Positions 1 to 7,759 are shown, counted from the stretch's first letter. The stretch is DNA of 43,092 bases from Alteromonas confluentis (GCF_001757105.1 NZ_MDHN01000016.1:1-43092); one strand, 5' to 3'. Program-made: numbers and translations. Notes: a model not told the origin generated them from the sequence alone.

Positions 1-459
1 CTGTAAAGACCCCATCTGACTTAATGCAGATGGTCAGTCCGGTTTTATCCTCCACACCATTACTGGCTTTCTCAGGCCGGACCTTACTCACTACTACGGC
101 ATCATCTGCCACCTCGCACCAACACCTGCCTTGAGTTTCCTCTCGTACAGATGCTTCTGGTTTATCACCAGAGACGGTGTCAGGCTTCCCCAGTTACTGC
201 ACTGGCTCCCTGTTAGAAATCCCACCCTCAAGCACAATACAGGACTGACCGAGTATCGGGCTTCACGCTATTTTGCACGCTTACCCTCCTGCATTGCCGA
301 ATCAGGTTCACTTTCGTTGTGTACTTCTAACTTCCTATGGCTTCCTTCAGACCCTGCCGTTGGCCAGCAACGCCCTTGCCATTCGGATTATCTTCCCCTC
401 AGTCAGGGTGATTCAGGTTTCTTTCAACCTGACGGGTTTGCCAGCTTCGCTGGGCAAAC
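1..459 (-). ncRNA. Probable 5' part of a group II intron (cut by window edge)
   Basis: Read on the minus strand, this gene-free stretch is rich in short hairpins and conserved-looking blocks resembling group II intron domain I. Its presumed 5' end lies at about 459, directly after the T-run of a Rho-independent terminator (464-489), and begins GTTTGCCCAGCG with an immediate hairpin. Insertion just behind a terminator is the known habit of bacterial class C group II introns. The reverse transcriptase/maturase ORF would lie beyond position 1. Short plus-strand ORFs here (131-577, 273-608) look spurious. The assignment rests on remembered sequence style and location; the exact 5' boundary and class are uncertain. 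Confidence 0.5.
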
Positions 460-463
460 AAAA

Positions 464-489
464 AAGCCCTCGCATTTCTGCAAGGGCTT
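464..489 (-). terminator. Rho-independent terminator of the displaced tRNA-Phe 3' end
   Basis: On the minus strand the stem AAGCCCT/AGGGCTT (483-489 with 464-470) has an inner GCA/TGC pairing and is followed by six T residues (465-460). It lies 6 bases beyond the tRNA-Phe 3' fragment. The terminator behind the intact tRNA gene (5230-5257) has the same design and the same CAGAAATG core, so this is probably the original tRNA-Phe terminator, pushed away by the island. Confidence 0.8.
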
Positions 490-495
490 CAATGA

Positions 496-543
496 TGGTA
501 CCTCGACCCGGGATCGAACCAGGGACACGCGGATTTTCAATCC
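496..543. repeat. Island attachment repeat: 3' fragment of tRNA-Phe
   Basis: These 48 bases match 5267-5314, inside the intact tRNA-Phe gene, with a single mismatch at base 500. They cover CCA, acceptor 3' strand, T arm, variable loop and most of the anticodon arm; the match stops abruptly at 543, where unrelated sequence begins. The mismatch turns C72 into T (a G-U pair at the end of the acceptor stem). It cannot be a functional tRNA because the 5' half is missing. Read as the distal att site of a tRNA-integrated island. Confidence 0.85.
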
Positions 544-1033
544 CTATCAGGTTTCATCGAACGATCCAAACTATTGATTTAATTGAACTTGAAAAAATCC
601 TTATGTGACAAAATGCTGTGACAAATACAAAAAAATCGTCACACCTAAACTGGCGAGTGAAGTGCAAAATTTCTTGTTAAGAGGGGTGCTCTCACGTCGT
701 CGCATTTTTATCAGGGTTAACGGCAGCCCTTAGTCAAACGTGTATATATAGGTTTTCTCCAGAAGCCTATGTGAGAGAAATAAAGAACAGCTTTGCCCCT
801 ATGGGAATATAAACAATGTATTTTTACGATAGGTCATGTTAACTGTAATTAACATGACCTATTTTCAGTTAATGCCTTATCACAGTTCTCGTGTAGGATC
901 TTGTGGAAAAAGGAGTATATAGTCTAACACCATTATAAAAATGAACTTTCTCGGTGCAGAGCATTAAGGAAATTATCTTGTTACATCAGTTAAGGGCTGC
1001 TGCAGACAATGAAGCGGAAGTTCAATTGTATGG
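544..1033. other. Gene-poor inner end of the island
   Basis: I see no convincing gene here. Just inside the att repeat are two direct TGTGACAAA copies (604-612, 617-625) and an inverted CGTCACA near 637, which could be old integrase arm-binding sites. A perfect 13-bp inverted repeat lies at 830-861 and is listed separately. The stretch is AT-rich compared with the core genes. Confidence 0.4.
830..861 (+). terminator. Perfect 13-bp hairpin, possible terminator
   Basis: TAGGTCATGTTAA (830-842) pairs exactly with TTAACATGACCTA (849-861) around the loop CTGTAA, and is followed on the plus strand by a short T run. No intact gene ends here, so it may have terminated a gene now lost, or be a remnant of a mobile element end. 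Confidence 0.45.
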
Positions 1034-1216
1034 TTAAACAATTGGTTTTAGCTGTGGAAGATGCGAATAAGTCCTCCAATTGAGACCGCAGTATTTATAA
1101 AAGTTTGAAATGGGTAATTTATTTTCTCTGCAAAAGGCAACAATAAATAAGCCGCTCTTTTGTTGTTCCTCAATTAACTGTTTCCACTCATCTAACGTTT
1201 TTCGCTTCAATGACAC
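1034..1216 (-). pseudogene. IS66-type accessory protein (TnpA-like) remnant
   Basis: The first 42 or so residues look like the helix-turn-helix start of IS66-family OrfA/TnpA proteins: a DEWKQLIEEQQKSGL helix, then AFCRENKLPISNFYKY. After that the reading loses the family pattern and stops at 60 residues, well short of the usual roughly 100, so a frameshift or deletion is likely. It starts with GTG behind GGAG. No OrfB or transposase partner is present. It is a decayed insertion sequence inside the tRNA-Phe island. Confidence 0.55.
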
Positions 1217-1386
1217 CTCCGGACAAGATCAGCAAATATTTTCTGGTAACCGCATTTATTTCAGAAGGTGTGATTTACCGGACGCATACTGTTAATGGAC
1301 ACGAACCGTGGGCAAAAGGCGCAAATAAGCTGAAAGCGGGAGAGAATGGCGGCATTACGGTGAAATTCACCAACTATGAGGGTTGA
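1210..1386 (+). pseudogene. Possible 3' fragment of an unidentified gene
   Basis: An ATG-to-stop frame of 58 codons whose second half reads like real coding sequence (HTVNGHEPWAKGANKLKAG, then a Gly/Asn-rich tail ending NYEG). It overlaps the start of the IS66-like remnant by 7 bases, so it may be the downstream part of a gene cut by that element. I do not recognise the family. It converges on the receptor gene terminator at 1407-1431. Confidence 0.25.
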
Positions 1387-1406
1387 AAGTGATGGCAAGG
1401 AAAAGA

Positions 1407-1431
1407 CACCTCGCCTGCATTAGACGAGGTG
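1407..1431 (-). terminator. Terminator of the TonB receptor gene
   Basis: CACCTCG (1407-1413) pairs with CGAGGTG (1425-1431). On the minus strand this lies 8 bases after the receptor stop codon and is followed by a CTTTTCC stretch. The T-run is modest. Confidence 0.6.
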
Positions 1432-1438
1432 GTATTAG

Positions 1439-3556
1439 TTAGAATGAGTAAGTCACACCAAGGGTTGCCGTGGTGCCTAACCCTTTAATATTGTAGCCAC
1501 CATAGGTATACGACTGAGCGCGCGCAGGATAGTAGTCACTGTTAAACAGGTTCTCGACACCCATAAACGCATTCCAGTTTTCAGCGAACTGGTATTGTCC
1601 ACTTAGGTTAACAATATTGTAGCTCGATATAGGTCCTTGATCGCCCACATAGTCGCCGTCAGCATTTGGCGAGAAGCGTTTACGGTCACCCACATACAGA
1701 TAGCTAACTATTAGCGATAAAGTGTCTGATGGTTTCCAATTTACGTTTGCCGTTGCTTTGGGTGGGCTAATTTGGCGAGATCCAAGGTACACGTCAGCTT
1801 CGGTATTTTTCCCTTCAACGTAACTATATGTAGCTACCACGTTGAGCGTTTCAGAGATTCGATAGTCTACTAAGCCTTCATAACCCCAAATTTCCTGTGG
1901 TGCGCGTACAGGCTCATATACACCTGTCACCTCGTTGAAACTATTGGTCGTACCTAGTTCAGATGTACTTCTGTAAGCCGCAACTTCAAGGCGTACTTGG
2001 TCGAAAAGAGAAGTGAAGCCCACTTCGTAGTTATCGATGATAGAAGCTTCCGTTTGAATAAGACCAATATCATCTACCGTTGCAGCGCGCAGTAGGCGGC
2101 CAATGTCAGCGATGTCTGAACCCTGCGAGTAATTGAAGAACGGGCTAAAGCTGTCGCTCCAGTTGTACTTTATCGCAATGTTATAAGTAGTGGCGTCGTA
2201 ATCTATGGTGTCACCCGTAACCTGAAGAGGAACAGAACATTGGGTTTCTGAGCGACACAGCTTCAATGTTTCGTAGTCATCAACCGATAAGTCGATGCTT
2301 TCCCTTCTCACACCAGCCTTTATGATAACGTCGTCGCTAATTACCCATTTCGTTTGTAAAAAGCCAGCTAAGCTGTCCATTTCCATTTCAGGAACCCACA
2401 CGCGCCCATCAACCAGCGGCTGTGAGGTGGTGTCTTTCAGTGCGTCGATACCATAAATGAACGTAGCTTCAACACCATCAAAATCAACAGCAGTATTAAA
2501 CATCGCGCGAGCGCCGCGCTTTTCAGAGCGAATGATAGACTGACCACCGTCGTAGCCTTCATCTGGATTAGCTAAGTTAGGTGAAAAGAAAAATACGTTC
2601 TCAATATCCTGTGTGTACACATCAAGCGTCATTTCGCTGTTTGCAAAGATATTGCTGTCTGTGTATTTCAGAGTAATGTTCTCATTACCGTCAGGCCCCT
2701 GTGGTTTCCCGCGTTTTTGCAGAGCTTCAGGTACGTGAATAGCGTAGGTTTTAACACCTTCGTTGATGTCTCCGGGAACATCCGCCAAGTCAGTTTTTTG
2801 TTGAGAGCTGAAGTAGTTGTAGCTGAACTGAAGACGTTTTTCTTGATCGAAATCGTAACCTAATTTGGTAAAGTAATTCTGTGTTTCAGCATCTGACAAA
2901 CCGTACTGCAAACCTAGAATATCGCCTTCAGCATCGCGCTGAACGCCGTTTTCCTCGTAGCTGGCGGTTACAAGGTAATCAAAATTCTCCACCTTCCCGT
3001 TAATCGCAGCTGAAATACGTGCACCGGCTGACTCTTCAAGCTTCACTGCGCTAAAACGTGAGGACAAACTCACTTGGCCCTCATGCGTGTCTTGCGCCGT
3101 CGCTTGTTTAGTAATGTAGTTGATAATTCCGCCCGACGCTCCGTTACCATAAACAGACGTGGCACCCTTAATTACCTCAATTCTAGCAAGCGCGCTAGGG
3201 TCAATCGTCTTTACACCTAACGAGCCATTTCTAAGCGGCGTAGACTGGGGCACGCCGTCAATCATCACAAGCGGAGCTCGTCCGCGCAACGACTGGCCAG
3301 TATTGCTCGAACTACCCGTATCAGGAGCTAAGCCCGGTACCATCTGCGCTAACAAGCTTTGTAGTTCAGGGTTCACCTTCAGGTGATCTTCAATCTGTTT
3401 TCTGGAAATAACGGTGATCGACGCAGGTACTTCATCAATACTTTCGATAACACGACTTCCAGAAACAATAATGCGTTCCATATCGTTTGGGGCATCATTC
3501 GCCAGAGAAGGTGCACTAACAACTAGGGCAATAAGCGTAAGCGATGGTTTAAACAT
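1439..3556 (-). CDS. TonB-dependent siderophore-type outer membrane receptor
   Basis: This 705-residue protein has a signal peptide (residues 1-19, cut near PSLA/ND), a TonB-box-like segment (about 27-33, ERIIVSG), a plug domain with LRGRAPLVMIDGVP, and a long beta-barrel region ending in Phe (VTYSF), as in outer membrane barrels. The plug resembles hydroxamate/citrate-hydroxamate receptors such as IutA, but I cannot name the ligand. It would import a ferric siderophore using TonB energy. A Fur-box-like site lies at 3632-3650, 76 bases before the ATG, so iron repression is likely. It follows the PepSY gene on the same strand after 176 bases. It is the main cargo of the tRNA-Phe island and appears intact. 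Confidence 0.88.
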   Translation of the reverse strand: MFKPSLTLIALVVSAPSLANDAPNDMERIIVSGSRVIESIDEVPASITVISRKQIEDHLKVNPELQSLLAQMVPGLAPDTGSSSNTGQSLRGRAPLVMIDGVPQSTPLRNGSLGVKTIDPSALARIEVIKGATSVYGNGASGGIINYITKQATAQDTHEGQVSLSSRFSAVKLEESAGARISAAINGKVENFDYLVTASYEENGVQRDAEGDILGLQYGLSDAETQNYFTKLGYDFDQEKRLQFSYNYFSSQQKTDLADVPGDINEGVKTYAIHVPEALQKRGKPQGPDGNENITLKYTDSNIFANSEMTLDVYTQDIENVFFFSPNLANPDEGYDGGQSIIRSEKRGARAMFNTAVDFDGVEATFIYGIDALKDTTSQPLVDGRVWVPEMEMDSLAGFLQTKWVISDDVIIKAGVRRESIDLSVDDYETLKLCRSETQCSVPLQVTGDTIDYDATTYNIAIKYNWSDSFSPFFNYSQGSDIADIGRLLRAATVDDIGLIQTEASIIDNYEVGFTSLFDQVRLEVAAYRSTSELGTTNSFNEVTGVYEPVRAPQEIWGYEGLVDYRISETLNVVATYSYVEGKNTEADVYLGSRQISPPKATANVNWKPSDTLSLIVSYLYVGDRKRFSPNADGDYVGDQGPISSYNIVNLSGQYQFAENWNAFMGVENLFNSDYYPARAQSYTYGGYNIKGLGTTATLGVTYSF

Positions 3557-3631
3557 GAAAACTCTTTTTAGAAAATAGGTTTAGGAAAGGCGCGTTATAC
3601 TAAAGATGCAAATTCACAATGTAAAGCAAAT

Positions 3632-3650
3632 AAAAATCATTCTCATTACC
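3632..3650 (-). promoter_or_regulatory. Fur box upstream of the TonB receptor
   Basis: On the minus strand the 19 bases GGTAATGAGAATGATTTTT match the Fur consensus GATAATGATAATCATTATC at 14 of 19 positions by hand count. It lies in the only intergenic space before the receptor gene, where a promoter must sit. Confidence 0.75.
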
Positions 3651-3732
3651 CTGAATAATTTTAGTAGTGAGCTTAGATAATGAAATCTAGATTAGATGAA
3701 TTTGAAGCCCGTCGCTCAGCCATAAAAGCGCG

Positions 3733-4815
3733 TCATTTGTAATGGCGTTTATACCAAAAATAAAACCCTGTAATTGTAAAAAACGCTGGAAGTAATGCGA
3801 TAACTAACCAGATAAATTCAAGCAATGGGCCTGCGAAGTCGCCTATGTGAAATTTGTATTTGAAGTTCCACACCTGCGTCGCAACATTCGCTTTTGACGC
3901 ATCGTAATAGCCCGTTACTTTCCCATTCAAAGGGTTAGCCCATACCCAACTATAGGCGTGGCTTTCACCTGGGTTTTGCATTCTAAATCCTAGGTGTTCA
4001 CTCGGCTTTTTAGGGAAATAAATGCGAAATAATGACGCATTAGGAAAAACCTCCATGGCATTTTGGTAGGCGTCATCAATCGCCAATGGAGTGATATTCG
4101 TTTCGTAAGATAACGGCGCTGGAACTGGCCTAGTCTCGACCTTTGAAAAAGTAACAGCTTCCACCACCTGCTGCGTAGCGCCTTTCCATTTAAACGCCAT
4201 ACCGCTAAACGCGATAAGTATGAGCGGTATAGCTAAATAAACGCCCAGCACGGTATGGAGTTGATACATGAGAATTCGAAACTTGGCGCGGCGCATAATC
4301 GCAAGGCGTTTTAATCTATTTTTTGGTTTTACCCAAAGGTAAAAACCCACTATCACTTCAAGAAGTAGTACCAAGGCACTAACAGACACCCAGTTTCTAA
4401 GTGGCCTTTCGTTGTCACCATCTTGATACAACAGCCATCGATGAATAGCCATGGTGAACCCATAAAACGTGCTGTAATAATCGTATCTATGGAGTATTTC
4501 GGCAGAGTTAGGGTTTACGCTTATGTATTCGCTGTTGTTGAGCTTCGCTTGCCAAGCAAGTTCAGGGTCTGACTCGGGCATTAAGAGCTCGACCTTCTTA
4601 CCCGTCTGGTTTTCTAACGAGTTCACAATACTGGAAAGCGGTAGCGGCGAGCCTTGAGGCTTTATGGTCCACTTTTCTGGCTGGACCAAGGTTTGGATAT
4701 CCTTTGCATAAATGAGTAGCGCACCGGTGATACTGAGGCAAATAATAAATAACCCACACGCCAGCGCTAAAATAAGATGCAGTCGTCGTACCCAAAGTTT
4801 CAAAACAGCGCTCAC
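3733..4815 (-). CDS. PepSY-domain transmembrane protein, putative siderophore-iron reductase
   Basis: The 360-residue protein has four hydrophobic segments (about 12-38, 143-163, 187-207, 330-354) around periplasmic PepSY-like regions, the layout of the PepSY-associated TM family. Histidines sit near the membrane segments (H13, H125, H187, one near 322), suitable for haem binding in the related inner-membrane iron reductases. Members of this family commonly accompany TonB-dependent siderophore receptors and are thought to reduce imported ferric siderophores; that role is inferred here from the neighbouring receptor and the Fur-like site 17 bases upstream of the ATG. It appears full-length. 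Confidence 0.8.
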   Translation of the reverse strand: MSAVLKLWVRRLHLILALACGLFIICLSITGALLIYAKDIQTLVQPEKWTIKPQGSPLPLSSIVNSLENQTGKKVELLMPESDPELAWQAKLNNSEYISVNPNSAEILHRYDYYSTFYGFTMAIHRWLLYQDGDNERPLRNWVSVSALVLLLEVIVGFYLWVKPKNRLKRLAIMRRAKFRILMYQLHTVLGVYLAIPLILIAFSGMAFKWKGATQQVVEAVTFSKVETRPVPAPLSYETNITPLAIDDAYQNAMEVFPNASLFRIYFPKKPSEHLGFRMQNPGESHAYSWVWANPLNGKVTGYYDASKANVATQVWNFKYKFHIGDFAGPLLEFIWLVIALLPAFFTITGFYFWYKRHYK

Positions 4816-4831
4816 ATATTGCGAAATAAAT

Positions 4832-4850
4832 GCGAATAGTAACGATTATC
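4832..4850 (-). promoter_or_regulatory. Fur-box-like site upstream of the PepSY gene
   Basis: The plus-strand 19 bases GCGAATAGTAACGATTATC match the palindromic Fur consensus at 13 of 19 positions by hand count. The site lies 17 bases from the PepSY start codon, where bound Fur would block transcription or initiation. It is somewhat weaker than the site at 3632. Confidence 0.55.
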
Positions 4851-4945
4851 GAGAATAGTTCAATGAAAGTTAAACGCTAGAATCAGACTTACAATCGCAT
4901 TAGGTCCCGAATTCAGATAATAAGTGCACCACTCATGGTTAATGG

Positions 4946-5218
4946 GTGACAGACGATCAACTGTTAAGTGGAAAAGAACATAGTTTCGGAATAGATATTA
5001 CAAACAGCATTAATAACTACCTGGTTAATCCCGACAACGCAAAATTTACCAACAATGTATCTAGAGCTTTATGCAGTAAAAAAATTCTCAATCAAAAATG
5101 GATAAATGTCCGTAAATATGTTCACCCTAAATACAAAGCATTTTCTCTTAGCGAAAACTGGTTAGAAAGCTTGGAAGATATTTTTGGAACACCATTTAAC
5201 AATCAATTATTAAGGTGA
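4946..5218 (+). CDS. Unrecognised 90-residue ORF at the tRNA end of the island
   Basis: A GTG-started frame of 90 codons, AT-rich, with no internal Met and no clear ribosome binding site. The product is basic and Asn/Lys-rich (for example ILNQKWINVRKYVHPKYK), without a signal peptide or membrane segment. I do not recognise it. It lies where a tyrosine integrase is normally found, between cargo and tRNA 3' end, but shows no integrase catalytic motif. It could be a real small island gene or the tail of a degraded one. Confidence 0.35.
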   Translation: MTDDQLLSGKEHSFGIDITNSINNYLVNPDNAKFTNNVSRALCSKKILNQKWINVRKYVHPKYKAFSLSENWLESLEDIFGTPFNNQLLR

Positions 5219-5229
5219 ATTAACGAGAA

Positions 5230-5257
5230 AAGCCCCGACCATTTCTGATCAGGGCTT
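5230..5257 (-). terminator. Terminator behind the intact tRNA-Phe gene
   Basis: On the minus strand AAGCCC (5257-5252) pairs with GGGCTT (5235-5230), followed by a short TTTTC. It starts 9 bases after the tRNA CCA end. Since it lies inside the island boundary it probably arrived with the island and replaced the native terminator now at 464-489. Confidence 0.7.
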
Positions 5258-5266
5258 CTTAATAAG

Positions 5267-5314
5267 TGGTGCCTCGACCCGGGATCGAACCAGGGACACG
5301 CGGATTTTCAATCC
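5267..5314. repeat. Island attachment repeat within tRNA-Phe
   Basis: The 3' 48 bases of the tRNA gene (CCA through the anticodon arm) recur at 496-543 in the same orientation with one mismatch. The two copies frame about 4.7 kb containing the iron-uptake genes. Confidence 0.85.
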
Positions 5315-5342
5315 GCTGCTCTACCAACTGAGCTATCGAGGC
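5267..5342 (-). tRNA. tRNA-Phe (GAA)
   Basis: The minus strand gives a complete 76-base cloverleaf: acceptor GCCTCGA pairing with TCGAGGC, D arm with AGTTGGTAGA, anticodon loop TTGAAAA with anticodon GAA, T loop TTCGATC, and an encoded CCA. It closely resembles enterobacterial tRNA-Phe. The 3' 48 bases are duplicated at 496-543, marking this gene as the integration target, rebuilt intact by the incoming island. Confidence 0.97.
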
Positions 5343-5393
5343 TGAAACTGTTTAGCGGGTGGCTTTTTGAAGCCTGTCCTGCTGTGGGTGCGT

Positions 5394-5422
5394 ATTAAAC
5401 GGATTTCCGTGCTTCAAGTCAA
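5394..5422 (-). promoter_or_regulatory. Sigma-70 promoter of tRNA-Phe
   Basis: On the minus strand TTGACT (5422-5417) and TTTAAT (5399-5394) are 17 bases apart, each one base from consensus. A GC-rich discriminator (ACGCACCC) follows, typical of stable-RNA promoters under stringent control. The start would be near 5387, giving a leader of about 45 bases to be trimmed. Confidence 0.7.
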
Positions 5423-5512
5423 CCGTTTTTCTTCATATTTTTTTCAACTGCGCATTAGTTGCGCAATTCCGAGAAAAAAACAGCAACCCGCGCGTTTTTC
5501 ATCCGGTTTAGA

Positions 5513-5785
5513 TTACTTTTTCGGGGGCACATAGCCTTCAATGGAAGGTTCTTTACCTTCAAATAAAAATGCTTCCATCTGCTCTTCGAGAAATTTTCTG
5601 TCGGTGGGCTCCATCATATTGAGCTTTTTCTCGTTGATCAGCATGGTTTGCTTCTTCTGCCACTCAGAAAATGCCTCTTTGGAGATATTGTCGAAGATGC
5701 GCTTACCCAGCTCGCCGGGGTAAAGCTGAAAATCCAGGCCGTCGGCTTCTTTGTTGAAGTGCTGGCAAAATACTTGTCTGCTCAT
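5513..5785 (-). CDS. yggX: YggX, probable Fe(II)-trafficking protein
   Basis: The 90-residue product matches the YggX family across its length: [18 protein letters not shown] at the start with the conserved Cys7, the [10 protein letters not shown] segment, [20 protein letters not shown], and a C-terminal EGYVPP. YggX is a small cytoplasmic protein linked to iron handling and protection of Fe-S clusters against oxidation. It lies 75 bases downstream of mutY on the same strand, as in many gammaproteobacteria; MutY itself carries a 4Fe-4S cluster, so the pairing makes sense. It is the first core gene beside the tRNA-Phe island. Confidence 0.96.
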   Translation of the reverse strand: MSRQVFCQHFNKEADGLDFQLYPGELGKRIFDNISKEAFSEWQKKQTMLINEKKLNMMEPTDRKFLEEQMEAFLFEGKEPSIEGYVPPKK

Positions 5786-5860
5786 AGTGTCTCCTTAAAT
5801 CGGGTCTGAGCGCTGCGATGCCCGCGCCATTCACTAAACACAGGCAATAATGGGCATAGT

Positions 5861-6901
5861 CTAAAGGATTTGTTTTATCTGCGAGATAATTTTTTGCGTT
5901 GGTGCTGCAGTGCCTACTCCCAATGATTCGTCAATATTGAACCAGCGCTGATTGCTTTCATTTACCTGCAAGCCGCCAGGAGCATCAACAAACAACAGAT
6001 AAGGCTGAATATCCAGGTGAAAATGACTGAAGGTATGACGAAAGCCTTCCAGCGCTTTATGGCCTGATATTTCAAAAGGCAGCGCCTTAATCGCATCATC
6101 TACCGGAAGTTCAGTTTCCAGAAAGCCGAATAGCCCGCCCCACAATCCGGTTGGTGGGCGCTGTTCCATTAATACAGTGCCGTTATAGAACACGGCTAGC
6201 ATGGTAGTAGTGCGAACTGGCAACGTTTTCTTCGGTTTCTTTCCGGGGAATTCGGCTTGTCTTCCTTGCGCATAGGCCAGACAACCTGATTGCAGCGGAC
6301 ACTCATCACAACGAGGCTTCGAACGAGTGCAAACCATAGCGCCCAAATCCATCATCACCTGCGTGTAGTGATTACAACGCTCATTCGGCGTATTGGCTGT
6401 GGCATATTCCCACAGCTGATTTTCTACCGCTTTCTGTCCGGGCCAGCCCTCTACGGCGTAGTAACGTGCCAGTACGCGCTTTACATTGCCATCGAGAATA
6501 GGATGATTCTGCCCGCACGCAATAGAGAGAATCGCCCCTGCAGTAGAACGGCCTATGCCGGGTAGCGCCATCACTTCTTCAAACGTTTGCGGGAATTCAC
6601 CGCCATATTCACTGGCGATTTGCTGTGCGGCTTTGTGCAGGTTTCGGGCACGGGCGTAATAACCAAGGCCGGTCCATAGATGCAGTACATCGTCCTGGGG
6701 AGCGTCGGCTAAATCCACCACGGTAGGAAATCGCGCCATAAAGCGCTCAAAGTACGGAATTACTGTGGTTACCTGAGTTTGCTGCAACATAATTTCAGAC
6801 ACCCACACCCGGTAAGCAGAAATATCCTGCTGCCAGGGCAATGTCTTGCGGCCGTGCTTATCGAACCAGTCGAGCACGAGGCGGGAAAATGGCTTTGTCA
6901 T
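5861..6901 (-). CDS. mutY: A/G-specific adenine DNA glycosylase MutY
   Basis: A 346-residue MutY, close to the usual 350. It removes adenine mispaired with 8-oxoguanine. Visible features: catalytic Glu36 ([11 protein letters not shown]), the helix-hairpin-helix [12 protein letters not shown] at about 113-124, catalytic Asp137 ([11 protein letters not shown]), the 4Fe-4S cysteines C191, C198, C201 and C207 with the standard 6-2-5 spacing, and a C-terminal NUDIX-like 8-oxoG recognition domain. It is transcribed toward yggX and divergently from the hydrolase at 6981. Confidence 0.97.
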   Translation of the reverse strand: MTKPFSRLVLDWFDKHGRKTLPWQQDISAYRVWVSEIMLQQTQVTTVIPYFERFMARFPTVVDLADAPQDDVLHLWTGLGYYARARNLHKAAQQIASEYGGEFPQTFEEVMALPGIGRSTAGAILSIACGQNHPILDGNVKRVLARYYAVEGWPGQKAVENQLWEYATANTPNERCNHYTQVMMDLGAMVCTRSKPRCDECPLQSGCLAYAQGRQAEFPGKKPKKTLPVRTTTMLAVFYNGTVLMEQRPPTGLWGGLFGFLETELPVDDAIKALPFEISGHKALEGFRHTFSHFHLDIQPYLLFVDAPGGLQVNESNQRWFNIDESLGVGTAAPTQKIISQIKQIL

Positions 6902-6980
6902 CGAATACTAAAATCGGTCGGTCTTGATGCGGTGTATGATAACATGCACAAGTCAATACCAAACCCAGTCAGGAGCTTTT

Positions 6981-7676
6981 GTGTCAAAGCCTACGTTGTT
7001 TCTTCCCGGTACTCTTTGTGACGAGCGCGTGTGGCTCCCAGTGTGGCGGCAACTCTCTATTTATCAGCGCCGTTACGTGCCGCTACAGTGGGCGAGCTCA
7101 AAAGAAGACATGCTGGCACTAACATCAGACCGGGTGCTCGACAACGAAAAAGTCCACCTAGTGGGTTTCTCGATGGGCGGTTATATGGCTGCAACCTGGG
7201 CTACGCAGAATCAAACTAAGGTGGCATCACTCACTATGATTGGCGCATCGCCCTATGGCCTTACCGCTGAAGAAGAAAAGCGTCGCGGCCAATTGGTGAC
7301 TATGCTGAAAAAAGGCAGTTTTCAGCCAGATAAAGCCGCTTACGTTTCGCGCTTTGTGCACCCTTCGCACCAGAACACCCCAGACGTTGCTGGTGTAGTG
7401 CGAGAGATGGGTAAAGATTTAGGCGCGGCCACATTGCTTGCCCATACCAATGCAACTACTCCCAGACCAGCCATTATCGATAAACTTAAAACCTGTACTT
7501 TCCCGGTGAACATCATTGCCGCCGAAGATGATGAGTTGGTGCCGTTTTCTTCATTACAACAGGCCGCTGATGAAATCCCATCTTCTCATCTGATCACAGT
7601 AAAAGGTGCAGGACATATGTGCCTTTTAGAGCAACCAGACACGCTGGCGCAATCAATTCAGGCGATTTGCGGCTAA
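6981..7676 (+). CDS. Alpha/beta hydrolase
   Basis: A roughly 231-residue alpha/beta hydrolase. I place the start at the GTG at 6981 because AGGAG lies just upstream and the product then begins SKPTLFLPGTLCDERVW, with the fold's first strand and oxyanion-loop region; an upstream in-frame ATG (6924) would add 19 unlikely residues. The nucleophile elbow is GFSMGG, a likely acid lies in the AAEDDELVPF segment, and the His in GAGHMCLLEQP completes the triad. The substrate is unknown; it resembles small esterases of the BioH/MhpC type. It is divergent from mutY and followed by trmB on the same strand. Confidence 0.85.
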   Translation: MSKPTLFLPGTLCDERVWLPVWRQLSIYQRRYVPLQWASSKEDMLALTSDRVLDNEKVHLVGFSMGGYMAATWATQNQTKVASLTMIGASPYGLTAEEEKRRGQLVTMLKKGSFQPDKAAYVSRFVHPSHQNTPDVAGVVREMGKDLGAATLLAHTNATTPRPAIIDKLKTCTFPVNIIAAEDDELVPFSSLQQAADEIPSSHLITVKGAGHMCLLEQPDTLAQSIQAICG

Positions 7677-7732
7677 CGCACCCCACTTCACACGGATTTG
7701 CAGTAAAATACAGCAGAGATTATTGCAATCAG

Positions 7733-7759
7733 CCGGGCAGTGGGCATAATGCCGCCCGG
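7733..7759 (+). terminator. Hairpin between the hydrolase and trmB
   Basis: CCGGGC (7733-7738) pairs with GCCCGG (7754-7759), with GGCAT/ATGCC available inside. Only a short TTTC follows, so termination would be weak; it may simply separate the two genes or lie in the trmB leader. Confidence 0.4.

Noticed and set aside
496..543. A second tRNA-Phe gene
   Set aside because: Only the 3' part is present; the D arm and 5' acceptor strand are missing, so it is an att remnant.
131..608. Two overlapping plus-strand ORFs of 148 and 111 codons
   Set aside because: They run through the intron-like RNA, the terminator and the tRNA fragment, have no ribosome sites and no protein-like pattern.
544..5266. 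An integrase or defence system in the island
   Set aside because: I looked on both strands; only the receptor, the PepSY protein, an IS66-like remnant and small unrecognised frames are present.
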